A DNA stretch of 64,000 nucleotides from Streptomyces sp. NBC_01275 (GCF_026340655.1 NZ_JAPEOZ010000001.1:1550001-1614000), one strand, 5' to 3'; counted from the first letter of the stretch, positions 30,639 through 39,994 are shown. The notes: generated from the letters alone by a model not told the origin. Program-made: numbers and translations.

Positions 30639-30727
30639 CGGTCTCTCCTGACTGAAGGGGGTGCGGCGCCATACCGAGAGCGCGCGCAAGAGGCGATCGT
30701 ACCGACCCGCACCCGTCGACCGCGAAA

Positions 30728-31951
30728 TCAGTCCCCTTCGCAGGCCTCCTCGAAGAAGGCCCTGATCTCCTCGGTCTCCTGGAGCGACTTCATCAGCCGG
30801 TCCCGTTCGGCGTCGTCGACCTGCACGGGTACGACTCCGCAGGCCCCGGTGACCCGCCGGAAGCCTCCCCTGCTCTCCAGCCGCCCCTGCACCCGCACCG
30901 GCAGTCCGACCAGGTGGGCCTGTCCGGCGACGCGGTAGTCCTCCTCGTCGAGGGTGAGCCGCACGTGCGGGATCTCGGCCCCGGCGAGGATCTGCAGCCG
31001 TACGCTGCCCTCGCCGCGCGGCCCCGACCTGCGCATCCGGACCACGGTGCCGGTGATCCGCACGGGCACGGAGGGTTCCTCGCGCAGATAGCGGGCGCCG
31101 GCCTCGCGCAGGACGGGCAGGTCGCCGGGCGAGAACTCGAGGGGCTCGGGGCCCGCCGCGCAGTCCTCGGGGACCCCGGCCGCGGGCGACCACTGCACGG
31201 CGATCCTGGCGCCCTCGGCGCCCCGGACCAGGGCGATGAGCGCCTCGGTGAGCTCGCGGCTGGCGCCGGCCTCGACGGCGCCGTCGAAGGCGTCCATGCC
31301 GCCGGTGGCCCGCTGGTAGTCGATGGCCTCGCGGACCGCGTACAGGGCCTGGTGGAGGCGTACGGCGAGGGGGCGGCCGGCGTCGACGGGCACGAAGCCG
31401 GTCAGCCGGCGGCCGTCGGGCGCGGAGCCGACGAGGACGTGGTCGAGGAGCGCGGTGGCCGCGTGCCGGTGGCGGGCGCCGTAGTAGCCGGCCCGGGCGC
31501 GGGTGGCGAGCGCGCCGGCGAGGAGCATCTGGCGGGCGGCGCCGCGCAGCTGTTCCTCGACGGTCCAGGGCGTGGCCCCGGCGGGCCCCTCCGGGGTGTC
31601 GCGCCACCAGCGGATCTCGTCGCTGGGGACGGCGAGCCCGACCAGCACCTCGCGGGCGGAGGGCGTGCCGCTGCGGGCCAGGGCGAGGAGCGCCTCGCCG
31701 AGCAGGTCGTCGCTGTCGGGGAAGGCGCGGCTCTCAGGGACGAGCAGGCTCATTCCGCCGCCGCCCGGTCCGGGCGGGGTCCAGCGGCCGTAGCGTCCCA
31801 CGGCTCCGCCGCGCCGCTGCCAGCCGTGGCGGCGCAGCAGGGCGCCGAGGACGGCCGGGTCGACGTCGCCGGGCTGCGGGGAGCGGTCCCAGTGGGGCTC
31901 GGGATGCGGGCGTACGGCTCGCAGGGGTTCGTCGAGGGGGCGGTGGGTCAT
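30728..31951 (-). CDS. Uncharacterised protein with C-terminal OB-fold-like segment, coupled to a DUF4365 gene
   Basis: A 407-residue soluble protein with no membrane span or signal. The N-terminal half is helical and rich in Arg/Ala ([34 protein letters not shown]). The C-terminal 130 residues have alternating beta-like segments ([47 protein letters not shown]), suggesting an OB-fold; this is inference from pattern. Its ATG at 31951 overlaps the stop of the DUF4365 gene (ATGA), so the two proteins are coupled and probably act together. No known family was recognised. Confidence 0.78.
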   Translation of the reverse strand: MTHRPLDEPLRAVRPHPEPHWDRSPQPGDVDPAVLGALLRRHGWQRRGGAVGRYGRWTPPGPGGGGMSLLVPESRAFPDSDDLLGEALLALARSGTPSAREVLVGLAVPSDEIRWWRDTPEGPAGATPWTVEEQLRGAARQMLLAGALATRARAGYYGARHRHAATALLDHVLVGSAPDGRRLTGFVPVDAGRPLAVRLHQALYAVREAIDYQRATGGMDAFDGAVEAGASRELTEALIALVRGAEGARIAVQWSPAAGVPEDCAAGPEPLEFSPGDLPVLREAGARYLREEPSVPVRITGTVVRMRRSGPRGEGSVRLQILAGAEIPHVRLTLDEEDYRVAGQAHLVGLPVRVQGRLESRGGFRRVTGACGVVPVQVDDAERDRLMKSLQETEEIRAFFEEACEGD

Positions 31952-32514
31952 GGTCTGCCTCCCGTCCCGACCCGCGTCATGATCTCGCACAGCGCTCGGT
32001 CGTCGAAGATGCGTGCGGTCGGTATCCGCACGGTGGTCCGGGTCCGCCCGGTGATCGGGTGGCCGGCGAGATTGACCCAGTAGCAGCAGTGCCGCAGGTC
32101 GAGGCGGTCGTGGCCGGCGCGCAGCCACTGGTCCTGCGACCGGGGGACGATCATCACGACGAGAATCTTGTGCACCGACACCGGGGTGCGGGCGAGTTTG
32201 CGCAGGTGGTCGTTGTCGAGGGTGAAGGAGAAGGAGCGGCCCGGTGGGCCGGGCGGGATCTGGTAGGTGGCCTTGAGCTGCACCTTGATGGTGACCTCGT
32301 CGTCCACCGTGTGTCCGGGCGCGCTGTGGCTGACGTGCCAGTCGATGCCGTTGTCGGGGAACGGCTGGGACAGCGAGCACCCCGCGGCCGCCGCGACCGC
32401 GTGCAGATAGCCCACCTGCAGGGTCTCCATGCAGGCGGTGGTGGCGAGTGTGCCGCGATGGGGGCCCGTGCGTTCGGGCAGCAGCCCGCCCCGCTCGGGC
32501 TGCGCTATCGCCAT
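31948..32514 (-). CDS. DUF4365 family protein, PD-(D/E)XK nuclease-like
   Basis: A 188-residue protein matching the DUF4365 pattern: a helical start followed by NGIDWHVSH, then after a gap VTIKVQLKATYQI. Those blocks supply the Asp and Gln-x-Lys residues expected of the PD-(D/E)XK nuclease fold. A strand with DQWLRAGHDRLDLRHCCYWVNL follows. The ATG at 32514 was preferred to the upstream TTG. It is the first gene of a two-gene operon with the OB-like protein and diverges from a DnaQ-type exonuclease; six 10-bp repeats lie in the shared control region. Nuclease activity is not proven. Confidence 0.82.
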   Translation of the reverse strand: MAIAQPERGGLLPERTGPHRGTLATTACMETLQVGYLHAVAAAAGCSLSQPFPDNGIDWHVSHSAPGHTVDDEVTIKVQLKATYQIPPGPPGRSFSFTLDNDHLRKLARTPVSVHKILVVMIVPRSQDQWLRAGHDRLDLRHCCYWVNLAGHPITGRTRTTVRIPTARIFDDRALCEIMTRVGTGGRP

Positions 32515-32606
32515 GACCAACAGCCTTCCAAGCCAGGTGAGTTCCCCGCGCCGGATGGCCGTGCGATCCCGCGCCGGGGTCGAATGATTTCCCGCGTCGG
32601 GCCGTT

Positions 32607-32664
32607 GAACCGCTCCGAACTGCTCCGAATCACTTCCGAACTGCCCTGAACTGCTCTGAACTGC
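32607..32664. promoter_or_regulatory. Six phased 10-bp repeats (GAACTGCTCC) between divergent genes
   Basis: GAAC/GAAT-headed units begin at 32607, 32617, 32627, 32638, 32648 and 32658, with spacing 10, 10, 11, 10, 10. The consensus is GAACTGCTCC. Spacing near one helical turn puts every unit on the same DNA face, as expected of an iteron-like binding array for a cooperative regulator. It lies 93 bp upstream of the DUF4365 gene and 117 bp upstream of the exonuclease gene. Confidence 0.7.
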
Positions 32665-32780
32665 AAAGACCCGTACCCCTGTTGTGTCCTTCCGGCGTAC
32701 GGCGCAAACAGCCCGGGTATCACCAAACAGGCAGAAGACGGGGCGTCAGCTGCCGTGGGTGAACGAGGGGTTGTGTTGGT

Positions 32781-33506
32781 ATGGCGAACTGGTACGAGGG
32801 GCCGCTGGCCGCTTTCGACACGGAGACGACGGGCGTCGACGTGGAGGCCGACCGGATCGTGTCGGCCGCTCTCGTCGTCCAGGACGCGCCGGGCGTCCGG
32901 CCGCGGGTGAGCCGCTGGCTGGTGAACCCGGGCGTGCCGGTGCCCGCCGAGGCGACGGCGGTGCACGGACTGACGGAGGAGCATCTGCAGCGCAACGGCC
33001 GGTGGCCGGCGCCGGTGATGTTCGAGATAGCCGAGCTGCTGGCCGAACAGGCGGCCGCGGGACGGCCGTTGGTGGTGATGAACGCGCCGTTCGATCTGAC
33101 GCTGCTCGACCGTGAGCTGCGTCGCCACCGCGCGTCGTCGCTGGGCCACTGGCTGGAGCCGGCGCCGCTGCGGGTGCTGGACCCGAGGGTCCTGGACAAG
33201 CATCTGGACCGCTACCGCAAGGGCCGGCGCACGCTCACCGACCTGTGCGGGCACTACGGCGTGACGCTGGCCGACGCGCATGACGCGGCGGCGGACGCGC
33301 TGGCCTCGCTGGAGGTCGTGCGGGCGCTGGGGCGGCGGTTCGCAGCGCGGCTGGAGCGGTTGTCCCCGGCGGAGCTGCACGCGCTGCAGACGGCGTGGCA
33401 CGCGGCGCAGGCGCGGGGGCTCCAGGCGTGGTTCGCGCGCAGCGGCACTCCGGAGACGGTGGACACGTCGTGGCCGTTGCGCCCGGCGCTGTCCGCCGCG
33501 GCCTAA
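32781..33506 (+). CDS. DnaQ-like 3'-5' exonuclease (DEDD family)
   Basis: A 241-residue protein with the DEDDh exonuclease domain in the first 180 residues: motif I AAFDTETTGVD, motif II region VVMNAPFDLTLLDREL, and motif III LADAHDAAADALASLEVV. The C-terminal 60 residues are helical (SPAELHALQTAWHAAQARGLQ), seen in actinobacterial stand-alone DnaQ-like exonucleases. It is not fused to a polymerase, GIY-YIG or BRCT domain. It is divergent from the DUF4365 pair and followed by a strong hairpin and tRNA-Val. Confidence 0.92.
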   Translation: MANWYEGPLAAFDTETTGVDVEADRIVSAALVVQDAPGVRPRVSRWLVNPGVPVPAEATAVHGLTEEHLQRNGRWPAPVMFEIAELLAEQAAAGRPLVVMNAPFDLTLLDRELRRHRASSLGHWLEPAPLRVLDPRVLDKHLDRYRKGRRTLTDLCGHYGVTLADAHDAAADALASLEVVRALGRRFAARLERLSPAELHALQTAWHAAQARGLQAWFARSGTPETVDTSWPLRPALSAAA

Positions 33507-33533
33507 GGACTGTCCGCAGCGGTGCACAAAGAA

Positions 33534-33560
33534 AGCCGGTCCGCGTACTGCGGACCGGCT
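33534..33560. terminator. 11-bp perfect hairpin between exonuclease gene and tRNA-Val
   Basis: AGCCGGTCCGC (33534-33544) and GCGGACCGGCT (33550-33560) are exact complements with loop GTACT. It lies 28 bp after the exonuclease stop and 9 bp from the 3' end of the oppositely oriented tRNA gene, so it can terminate both. Confidence 0.85.
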
Positions 33561-33568
33561 CTTCCCGG

Positions 33569-33640
33569 TGGGCGATACTGGGTTCGAACCAGTGACCTCT
33601 TCGGTGTGAACGAAGCGCTCTCCCACTGAGCTAATCGCCC
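33569..33640 (-). tRNA. tRNA-Val (anticodon CAC), copy 1
   Basis: A 72-nt cloverleaf on the minus strand: acceptor GGGCGAT/ATCGCCC, anticodon stem CTTCG/CGAAG with loop TTCACAC (anticodon CAC), T arm CTGGTTCGAACCCAG, and discriminator A. The CCA end is not encoded. It differs from the copy at 44.4 kb by one base in the D arm (plus-strand position 33622 is C here, T at 44446 there). Confidence 0.95.
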
Positions 33641-33679
33641 GGGAACGCACTGAACCATACAGGTCCCCGCACGCTTCCT

Positions 33680-34129
33680 TCAAACCGCTTCGAGGTACGC
33701 CGCGAGTCCGCGCCGTCCGGCGCGCATCATCAGCCAGTGGTTGGCGCGGAACACCGGCCGCCCGGGCACGGCGAAGCGGCGCAGCAGCGGCTTGTTCACC
33801 TCGACGGTCTGCTCGTAACGGGCGAGCGTGCCGCCGCCGTCGTCGGGGGTGACGGTCCAGCGCGCCCAGCCGACGATGTCGCCGGACACGGCGATCTCCA
33901 GCACTCCGGCCGCCGGATCGCGCCGTACGGCCCGTGCGGTGAAGGTCATGTCGTAGGGCAGGAGCGAACGGATGCGGACGGCGCCGGTGGTGTCGTCGAT
34001 CCGGTGTACTTCGCGCAGCTGCCGCCACCAGAGCGGATAGTCCTCGGCCCGCTCCAGCGCGGCGTACACGACGGCGGGCGGCGCGGGCAGGGCCCACAGG
34101 CTGAGAAAGCGGTAATGGGTCCAGTCCAT
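33680..34129 (-). CDS. SRPBCC (START/Bet v1-like) family protein
   Basis: A 149-residue ligand-binding-fold protein. It opens MDWTHYRFLSLWALPAPPAVVYAALER, the usual first strand and helix of polyketide cyclase/SRPBCC proteins. The segments EDYPLWWRQLREVH and GWARWTVTPDDGGGTLARYEQ complete the helix-grip pattern. No catalytic residue set identifies an enzyme. The ATG at 34129 is the natural start; the frame extends upstream only through intergenic sequence. It is the first gene inside the tRNA-bracketed interval and diverges from the large membrane-protein gene. Confidence 0.85.
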   Translation of the reverse strand: MDWTHYRFLSLWALPAPPAVVYAALERAEDYPLWWRQLREVHRIDDTTGAVRIRSLLPYDMTFTARAVRRDPAAGVLEIAVSGDIVGWARWTVTPDDGGGTLARYEQTVEVNKPLLRRFAVPGRPVFRANHWLMMRAGRRGLAAYLEAV

Positions 34130-34230
34130 GGGCCGAGTGTGCCCGCGCGGGGGCCCGGCGAACGGCATTTGAGTACGTTCTGAGTACGCGCGCTCATGCC
34201 GTACGACGTGACGCGGCCCACACTCCAGGC

Positions 34231-36537
34231 ATGACGCATATTCCGCCTCCGGTCGAGGAGTTGCGGCTCCTCGACACCGAGCTGCGGCAACTGGACTCCC
34301 GCCGGGCCCAGTTGCTGGCCCGCCGCGCCTGGCTGGTGACCGCGCTTCAGCAGCCGGTACGGCCGATCGCGTCGGCGCCTGTGGGACCGCCCCGCCCGGA
34401 GGCCACCGCACCGGGCGTGCAGAACGTTCTTCTCCTGCTCGGCGGCATCCTGCTCACGGTCGCGGCGATGGTGTTCACGCTGGTCAGCTGGGGGCACCTG
34501 GGGATCGTCGGCCGGTCCCTGGTGCTCGGCGCGGTGACGCTGGCCGTGCTCGGCGCACCGGTGGCGCTGCTGCGGCGGGGGCTGCGCTCGACCGCCGAGT
34601 CGGTCGCGGGCCTCGGCCTCGCGCTCACGGCGCTGGACGCGTTCGCCCTGCACGAGGTGGCGTTCCGGGCCGCGGACAGCACGACGTACGTGGCGACCTG
34701 CGCGACGGCTCTCGCCGCGCTCTGGACGGCGTACGGCACGGCCTTCGGCGGCCTTCGCCTGCCCCGCCCGGCCGGGCTGCTGATCGCCCAACTCCCCCTG
34801 CCTCTCTGGGTGGTGGCGGCCGGCGGCGGGCCGTACGCGGTCACGGCCGGGGTGCTGCTGACGGCGGCGGCGGACGCGGCGGTCGCGCTGCGAGCGGTGT
34901 CCGTGCGGCCCGTCGCCGTGGTGTGCGCGTTCGGGGCGGGCGGCTACGGCGTGCTGGCGGCCGGTCTGCTCTGCCTGGACGCGTCCGGTCCGGGCGCCGC
35001 CGCCCGTGCGGCGGCGCTCCTGTTCCTCGCGGCGGTCATCGCGTTGGCCGCCGCGAGGTTCACCCCCCGGCCCGGGCTCGCAACGGGTACGGCGCTGGCG
35101 GGCGCCCTGTGCGCGGTCGCCGGCGTCGGCGGTGTCCTGCGCGTGTCGGTGCCCGGCGAGTGGGTCGTGCCCGCGTGTCTGGCCTGCGGAATCGCCCTGC
35201 TGCCCGCCGCGCGGGGCACGGAGCCGGTGCGCCGGGGTCTCACTCTGGCCTCCGTCGTCGTGCAGGCCGGTGCGGTGCTGTCGGCGGCGCCGGCCGTGGG
35301 CGTCACGCTGCTCGGGCCGACGGCCTGGCTGGGCCGGGTGTGGGCGGGGGCTCCGCAGGACGCTCGTACGGCGGCGACGGTCGACGCGTTCTGGCCGCCG
35401 CACTCGGCCACCGCTCCGCTGGTCCTCGCCGCGGTCGCCGCAGTCCTCGTGCTGCGCGGCGCCCAGTGGCGCCCGCATGCGCTCGCCTTGGCGTGGGGGG
35501 CGGTGATCGTGTTCCCCACGGCGCTCGAACTGCCGTACAGCATGGGCCTGTCGGTGCTCGGGATCGCCGTCGTGGCGCTCCTCGGGCTCGGGACTCGGCC
35601 GGCGATCGGGCTCGCCCTGGCGACCTCCGTCAGTCTCGGCCTCCTCTCCCTGGCCGCCGAGAACGCGACCCTGGCCGTACTCGCGTCGCTGACCGCCGTG
35701 TTCGCGGTGGCCGCCCGGCGCGGGCGGCTCACCCCGGTGTCCGCGGCCGCCTCCCTCGGATACGCGACGGCGCTGGCGTGCGCGGTGGGCGCCTCCGCCG
35801 GCTGGCGGCCGGAGCAGATCGCACTGCTGGTGCTGGCGATCCCGGTGGCCGCGGCCCTGATCGCGCCGCGGATCGACGACTCGGCCACGACGGTCGCGGT
35901 CGAGACGACGGGAGCCGTGGCCGGCCTGGTCGCCGTCGGCCTCGCGGTCTTCGACCCGCCGCTGCTCGCCCTGGTGCTGTCCCTGTGCGCGGTGATCGCC
36001 GCGGGCACCGCCGTACGCCCCGACCGCCGACCCGTCGGCTACGCGGCCGCCGCCCTCTTCGCGCTGGCCGCCTGGGTCCGGCTGGCGTCCTGGGGCGTCA
36101 CCGTGCCCGAGGCCTACACGCTGCCGGTGACCGTTCCGGCGCTGCTGGTCGGAGCCCTGCGCCGGCGCCGCGCCCCCGAGACGTCGTCCTGGACGGCGTA
36201 CGGTCCCGGGCTCGCCGCCACGCTGCTGCCGAGCCTCGCCGCCGCCTGGGGCGGGACGGGCTGGACCCGTCCGCTGCTGCTCGGCACGGCAGCCCTGCTG
36301 CTCACCCTGCTGGGCGGCCGGCACCGGATCCAGGCGCCCCTCGTGCTGGGCGGCTCGGTGCTCGTCCTGGACGGGGTGCGCGAACTCTCCCCGTATCTCG
36401 TCCAGATGGCCGACGCGCTCCCCCGCTGGGTTCCTCCCGCCCTCGCCGGACTGCTGCTGCTCGCCGTCGGCGCGACGTACGAGCAGCGACTGCGGGACGT
36501 CCGACGGGTGCGGGAGGTCCTGGGGCGGATGAACTAG
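34231..36537 (+). CDS. Large multi-span membrane protein, SCO7613 C-terminal-domain-like
   Basis: A 768-residue protein with a charged helical N-terminus (1-40, including ELRLLDTELRQLDSRRAQLLARRAWL) and then about twenty hydrophobic segments rich in Ala, Leu and Val. Such proteins in Streptomyces are often labelled SCO7613 C-terminal domain-containing membrane proteins; that label is from memory. No transporter signature, catalytic motif or extracellular domain was recognised. The ATG at 34231 lacks a strong ribosome-binding site. It stands alone, convergent to the lyase gene with 7 bp between stop codons. Confidence 0.85.
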   Translation: MTHIPPPVEELRLLDTELRQLDSRRAQLLARRAWLVTALQQPVRPIASAPVGPPRPEATAPGVQNVLLLLGGILLTVAAMVFTLVSWGHLGIVGRSLVLGAVTLAVLGAPVALLRRGLRSTAESVAGLGLALTALDAFALHEVAFRAADSTTYVATCATALAALWTAYGTAFGGLRLPRPAGLLIAQLPLPLWVVAAGGGPYAVTAGVLLTAAADAAVALRAVSVRPVAVVCAFGAGGYGVLAAGLLCLDASGPGAAARAAALLFLAAVIALAAARFTPRPGLATGTALAGALCAVAGVGGVLRVSVPGEWVVPACLACGIALLPAARGTEPVRRGLTLASVVVQAGAVLSAAPAVGVTLLGPTAWLGRVWAGAPQDARTAATVDAFWPPHSATAPLVLAAVAAVLVLRGAQWRPHALALAWGAVIVFPTALELPYSMGLSVLGIAVVALLGLGTRPAIGLALATSVSLGLLSLAAENATLAVLASLTAVFAVAARRGRLTPVSAAASLGYATALACAVGASAGWRPEQIALLVLAIPVAAALIAPRIDDSATTVAVETTGAVAGLVAVGLAVFDPPLLALVLSLCAVIAAGTAVRPDRRPVGYAAAALFALAAWVRLASWGVTVPEAYTLPVTVPALLVGALRRRRAPETSSWTAYGPGLAATLLPSLAAAWGGTGWTRPLLLGTAALLLTLLGGRHRIQAPLVLGGSVLVLDGVRELSPYLVQMADALPRWVPPALAGLLLLAVGATYEQRLRDVRRVREVLGRMN

Positions 36538-36544
36538 CCGCCGG

Positions 36545-39280
36545 CTACGGCATCTTGTCGCCCAGGAGTGCCAGGTTCTCGATGGCGGCGAGGCCGTAGA
36601 GGGCGGTGTCGTTGGTGGACACCCAGGCGGCCTCGCTGCCCGCGACGAGGGTGGCGGGGCCGCTCAGCGGCTCCGTCTTCCAGGGCGAGGACTCCATGTA
36701 GCCGTCGGAGCTGTAGAACTTCGTCCACGCCCGCTTGGCGAGCGTCGCGTCCCCGGTCTGGACGGCGGCGTACGCGTCCAGGCGGGAGTGGCCCTGGAAG
36801 AGCAGCAACGTGCCGAAGTTGGAGCCGTAGCGCGCCGCCTGTTCCGCCTTGGTGGCGTTGAAGTAGCGGCAGTAGTCGAAGTAGGCCTCGTTGAAGGCCG
36901 GCATGTCGACCAGGTGGATGAGCTCGGCGCACAGCTCGTTGAGGCCGAAGACGGCGGAGAGGTGCGAGACGCCGACGACGGGGGTCGTGGCGACCGCGAA
37001 CCTGCCGGTGTCGAGGTCGTACAAGCCGCTGCCCTGCACGAAGCCGTTGGGCTGGGCGGCGATGGTCTCCATGGTGGACAGGACGCGTGCCTTGGCCTTC
37101 TCCCACTTGGGGCCCTTGCGCTCCCACTCGGTCAGCCACGCCGACACCAGGCCGCTCCAGTCGGTGCCGAAGCCGATCGACAGGGCGTGCCGGTCGGGCG
37201 TGTACGGCTCGGTGCGGATCTTGCGCAGCGGGTCCAGGGCGAGGAACGTCTCGTCGGAGTCGACGTTGGCGTGCATGAGGTCGCCGACGCGTTCGTCGGC
37301 GGTGAGGAAGTAGTAGTAGCGGCGGTAGGTGGTGTTGGCGATGCGCTGCTGCTTGGCGCTGTCGGCGTAGTGCTGCACACCGTGCCGGGTGCCCAGGCCC
37401 GCCCACTGGCCGAGGTGGTAGACGTCGACCTCGCCGGTGTGCCGGGTCATCGCCTCGGCGAAGCGGAAGATGTCGGACCGGCCGGACCGTATGTACGCGT
37501 ACCAGAGCCAGAGGTCCGGCGAGAGCTCGGAGTTGTCCCAGGCGTAGCCGCCGATGTCGTACCGCCACTGGTGCCGGACGGTGTCGTAGGTGTGCATGAT
37601 GTCGCCGTAGTCCCAGAAGCCGTACCAACGGCGTTGCTCCACCTGGTCCTTGTAGTAGGTGAAGAGGAAGTCGAGGTGGTCCTCGATCTTGGCCTTGGCG
37701 GGGGTGGAGCGGTCCGGCTCGGAGTAGAGGCCGGGGCCGAAGACCTTCGCCTTGATGAGCTGCTTGGGCGGGGCGACGAGCTGCGGCAACTCCCGTACGG
37801 CCTCGACCTGTTCGGCGAGCTTCTCGGGCGTGGGCGTGGACTCGTTGGCCCAGAAGAGGAGTTCGGAGGTACGGGCGATTCCGTAGGGGGTGCCGAAGCC
37901 GGGCTCGTAGTCCTCGTAGGTGATGTTGAGGCCCTCGAGCTGCTCGGGGAAGGTGTCCTGGCCCATGCCGTCGTGGTAGAAGCGCAGGTCCATGGGCTGG
38001 GCCTCGGGCGACCAGAGCCAGAGGGTGACCTCGGCCTCGTCGGTGTGCGCGTCGCGGACGTCGAGCTGGGCGGGGTGCTTCTCCCAGAAGTCCCGCAGGC
38101 CGAAGGAGAATCCGCCGCTCACGCCGCCGACGTAGCCGAAGCCGGAGGCCCGCTTGCCGCCGCCGGCGCCGATCCAGCCGTAGCCCTTCTTGGTGCGTTT
38201 GCGGAGGGTGAAGCCGTCGGCGGAGAGCTGGGAGAGGGTGTAGTCGCCCCACTCGGGGATGTACTGGAGGCGGGTGGTGACCCGCTGGTCCCAGGTGGCC
38301 GGGTCGGGGAGTTTCTGGCCCGCGTACTGGGCGGCCTGGACGGCGGCGCCGGGGTCGCGGCGCAGGCCGGTGATGCCCTTGACGGCCTCGCGCAGCAGGC
38401 CGGAGCCTTCGCCGCCGATGCGGATGTGGCGGTCGTAGGACGCGTCGCGCATCGGGACGGTGAAGCGGACGCCGAGGCCGCGGATGAAGTCGCCGCTGGC
38501 CTTGCCCGGTTCCTGCTTCCCGTCGTAGGTGATGGTGTGCACCATGCGGAAGGAGTCGGCGCCCGCGTAGAAGTAGAGGCGGATGGAGAAGGGCAGCCAA
38601 CTGCGGCTGCCCTTGCGGTGTTTGCCGTCGATGCGGACGACCGCGCGGACCGGGCCCTCCTGCTCGACGGCGACGGCGTCGACGGCGCCCTCGAAGCGCT
38701 CGGTCTTGACCGTGCCCTGGTCCTCGTCCTCGATCTCGGGCTGGCGGATCAGGACCAGCCGGCCGTTCCTGGCGATCTCGGTGGAGCCTCGGGTGACCGA
38801 CTTGATGAGCGTGGCGCCCGACTTGCCGATCTTCGCGGTGATGACGCCGGTCGAGACGTCGATGGTGCCGCCGCTCTTGTCGACGGTGACCTTCTTGGCG
38901 GGGGCGGCGGGCGCGCCGGCGGCGAGGGTGAGCTTGCCGGAGCCCGAACTCACCGCGTGCGCGGTCCACTTGAGGGACCCGTCCGGCCAGTAGGCGATCG
39001 GCCAGGACTGTACGGGGACGTCCTTGCCGTCGGCGTCGGCGAGCGCGAAGGTCTGGTCGTCCTGGAAGGCGCCCATCGGCCAGGGCACGCCTAGGGTGGA
39101 GCCGGGGGCGGCCCCGAGACCGCCGTCCTCCAGCCAGTCCAGGGTCACCGGATCCGCGTCCGCCGCCGCGGCTCTCGGCGCGGCCTCGGCGTCCTTCGCC
39201 CCTAGCGCCCAGCTGAACTGGGCGGCGGCTCCGGCGACGGCCGCCGCCTTGAGAAGGGACCTGCGGGGGATGGGAGACAT
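36545..39280 (-). CDS. Tat-exported polysaccharide lyase-like protein (exo-rhamnogalacturonan lyase/PcRGLX-like)
   Basis: A 911-residue protein with a twin-arginine signal peptide (MSPIPRRSLLKAAAVAGAAA). After it come a beta-rich domain (VTLDWLEDGGLGAAPGS, VPVQSWPIAYWPDGSLKW) and a long region with many Trp/Tyr residues including YGFWDYGDIMHTYD and GEVDVYHLGQW, which suggests an alpha/alpha-barrel. The pattern recalls PcRGLX/YetA-like proteins of polysaccharide lyase families PL26 and PL40; this is recognition, not proof. The ATG at 39280 follows GGAAAGG. As last gene of the ABC-transporter operon, it probably degrades the glycan whose products are imported. Confidence 0.75.
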   Translation of the reverse strand: MSPIPRRSLLKAAAVAGAAAQFSWALGAKDAEAAPRAAAADADPVTLDWLEDGGLGAAPGSTLGVPWPMGAFQDDQTFALADADGKDVPVQSWPIAYWPDGSLKWTAHAVSSGSGKLTLAAGAPAAPAKKVTVDKSGGTIDVSTGVITAKIGKSGATLIKSVTRGSTEIARNGRLVLIRQPEIEDEDQGTVKTERFEGAVDAVAVEQEGPVRAVVRIDGKHRKGSRSWLPFSIRLYFYAGADSFRMVHTITYDGKQEPGKASGDFIRGLGVRFTVPMRDASYDRHIRIGGEGSGLLREAVKGITGLRRDPGAAVQAAQYAGQKLPDPATWDQRVTTRLQYIPEWGDYTLSQLSADGFTLRKRTKKGYGWIGAGGGKRASGFGYVGGVSGGFSFGLRDFWEKHPAQLDVRDAHTDEAEVTLWLWSPEAQPMDLRFYHDGMGQDTFPEQLEGLNITYEDYEPGFGTPYGIARTSELLFWANESTPTPEKLAEQVEAVRELPQLVAPPKQLIKAKVFGPGLYSEPDRSTPAKAKIEDHLDFLFTYYKDQVEQRRWYGFWDYGDIMHTYDTVRHQWRYDIGGYAWDNSELSPDLWLWYAYIRSGRSDIFRFAEAMTRHTGEVDVYHLGQWAGLGTRHGVQHYADSAKQQRIANTTYRRYYYFLTADERVGDLMHANVDSDETFLALDPLRKIRTEPYTPDRHALSIGFGTDWSGLVSAWLTEWERKGPKWEKAKARVLSTMETIAAQPNGFVQGSGLYDLDTGRFAVATTPVVGVSHLSAVFGLNELCAELIHLVDMPAFNEAYFDYCRYFNATKAEQAARYGSNFGTLLLFQGHSRLDAYAAVQTGDATLAKRAWTKFYSSDGYMESSPWKTEPLSGPATLVAGSEAAWVSTNDTALYGLAAIENLALLGDKMP

Positions 39281-39376
39281 GAGTTGCAGCCTTTCCATGC
39301 GGGAGAACGTCTGGTCAGGGGCATGACAGAGAGAGGTGCGGCGCCGGGCGCCGACCTGGTACGAAGGAACCGCGGC

Positions 39377-39982
39377 TCAGCGGCTGCGGTACCGCTCCTC
39401 CACGGCTACCGCCGCCGCTACGACGGCCCCGAGCACGGGGACCGCCAGCGGCGCGATCACCCAGCCGGAGACGGCCACCACGGCCAGCCCGGCGGTGAGC
39501 AGGAACGATCCGGCCGGATCGAGCACGGTACGGCGGCCCGCCCGCGCCAGCAGGGCGCGCCAGGACTCCCCCGGCGTCCACACCGCAGCCGCGCGCAGCC
39601 CGGCGACCGCGAGCCCGATCAGCGCGAACAGCCCTACGGCCCCCACGAACGGCCCGCCGGGGATCCCGGCCCGCGCGGCCTGCACGTCCACCCAGACCGC
39701 GGCCGCCGCCGCCCACCCGGCGAGCCCGGCGAGCCACCCGCCGCGCAGGGCCGCCCGGAAGTCGGCGACGAACTCCCGTAGGCCGCCGGCCTCATGGGCC
39801 GTACGGCGGCGCAGATGCCGGGCCCCGGCGGCGAAGGCGGCCGGATAGGTGACCACGCCGAGCGAGGCCACCGCGATCCACACCCCCGTGAGCAGACACT
39901 CGGCGAACACCCCGAAGCGTTCGGCGAGGACGGACTCCTTGCGCTCCTTGTGGCTACGGGCTTTCACGCGTGCTTCGGCCAT
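39377..39982 (-). CDS. DUF624/YesL-like membrane protein
   Basis: A 201-residue protein with four or five membrane spans and a basic N-terminus. YesL-like DUF624 proteins commonly occur in sugar ABC transporter operons for plant cell-wall oligosaccharides, which fits this position: 12 bp downstream of the second permease gene and 96 bp upstream of the lyase gene. The segment GVVTYPAAFAAGARHLRR matches the usual YesL first-helix region in character. Its role in transport is unknown. Confidence 0.72.
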   Translation of the reverse strand: MAEARVKARSHKERKESVLAERFGVFAECLLTGVWIAVASLGVVTYPAAFAAGARHLRRRTAHEAGGLREFVADFRAALRGGWLAGLAGWAAAAAVWVDVQAARAGIPGGPFVGAVGLFALIGLAVAGLRAAAVWTPGESWRALLARAGRRTVLDPAGSFLLTAGLAVVAVSGWVIAPLAVPVLGAVVAAAVAVEERYRSR

Positions 39983-39994
39983 GGGGGAACCGCC

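Noticed and set aside
30639..30727. T-box leader upstream of thrS
   Set aside because: The gap is only 89 bp and lacks a T-box motif or antiterminator.
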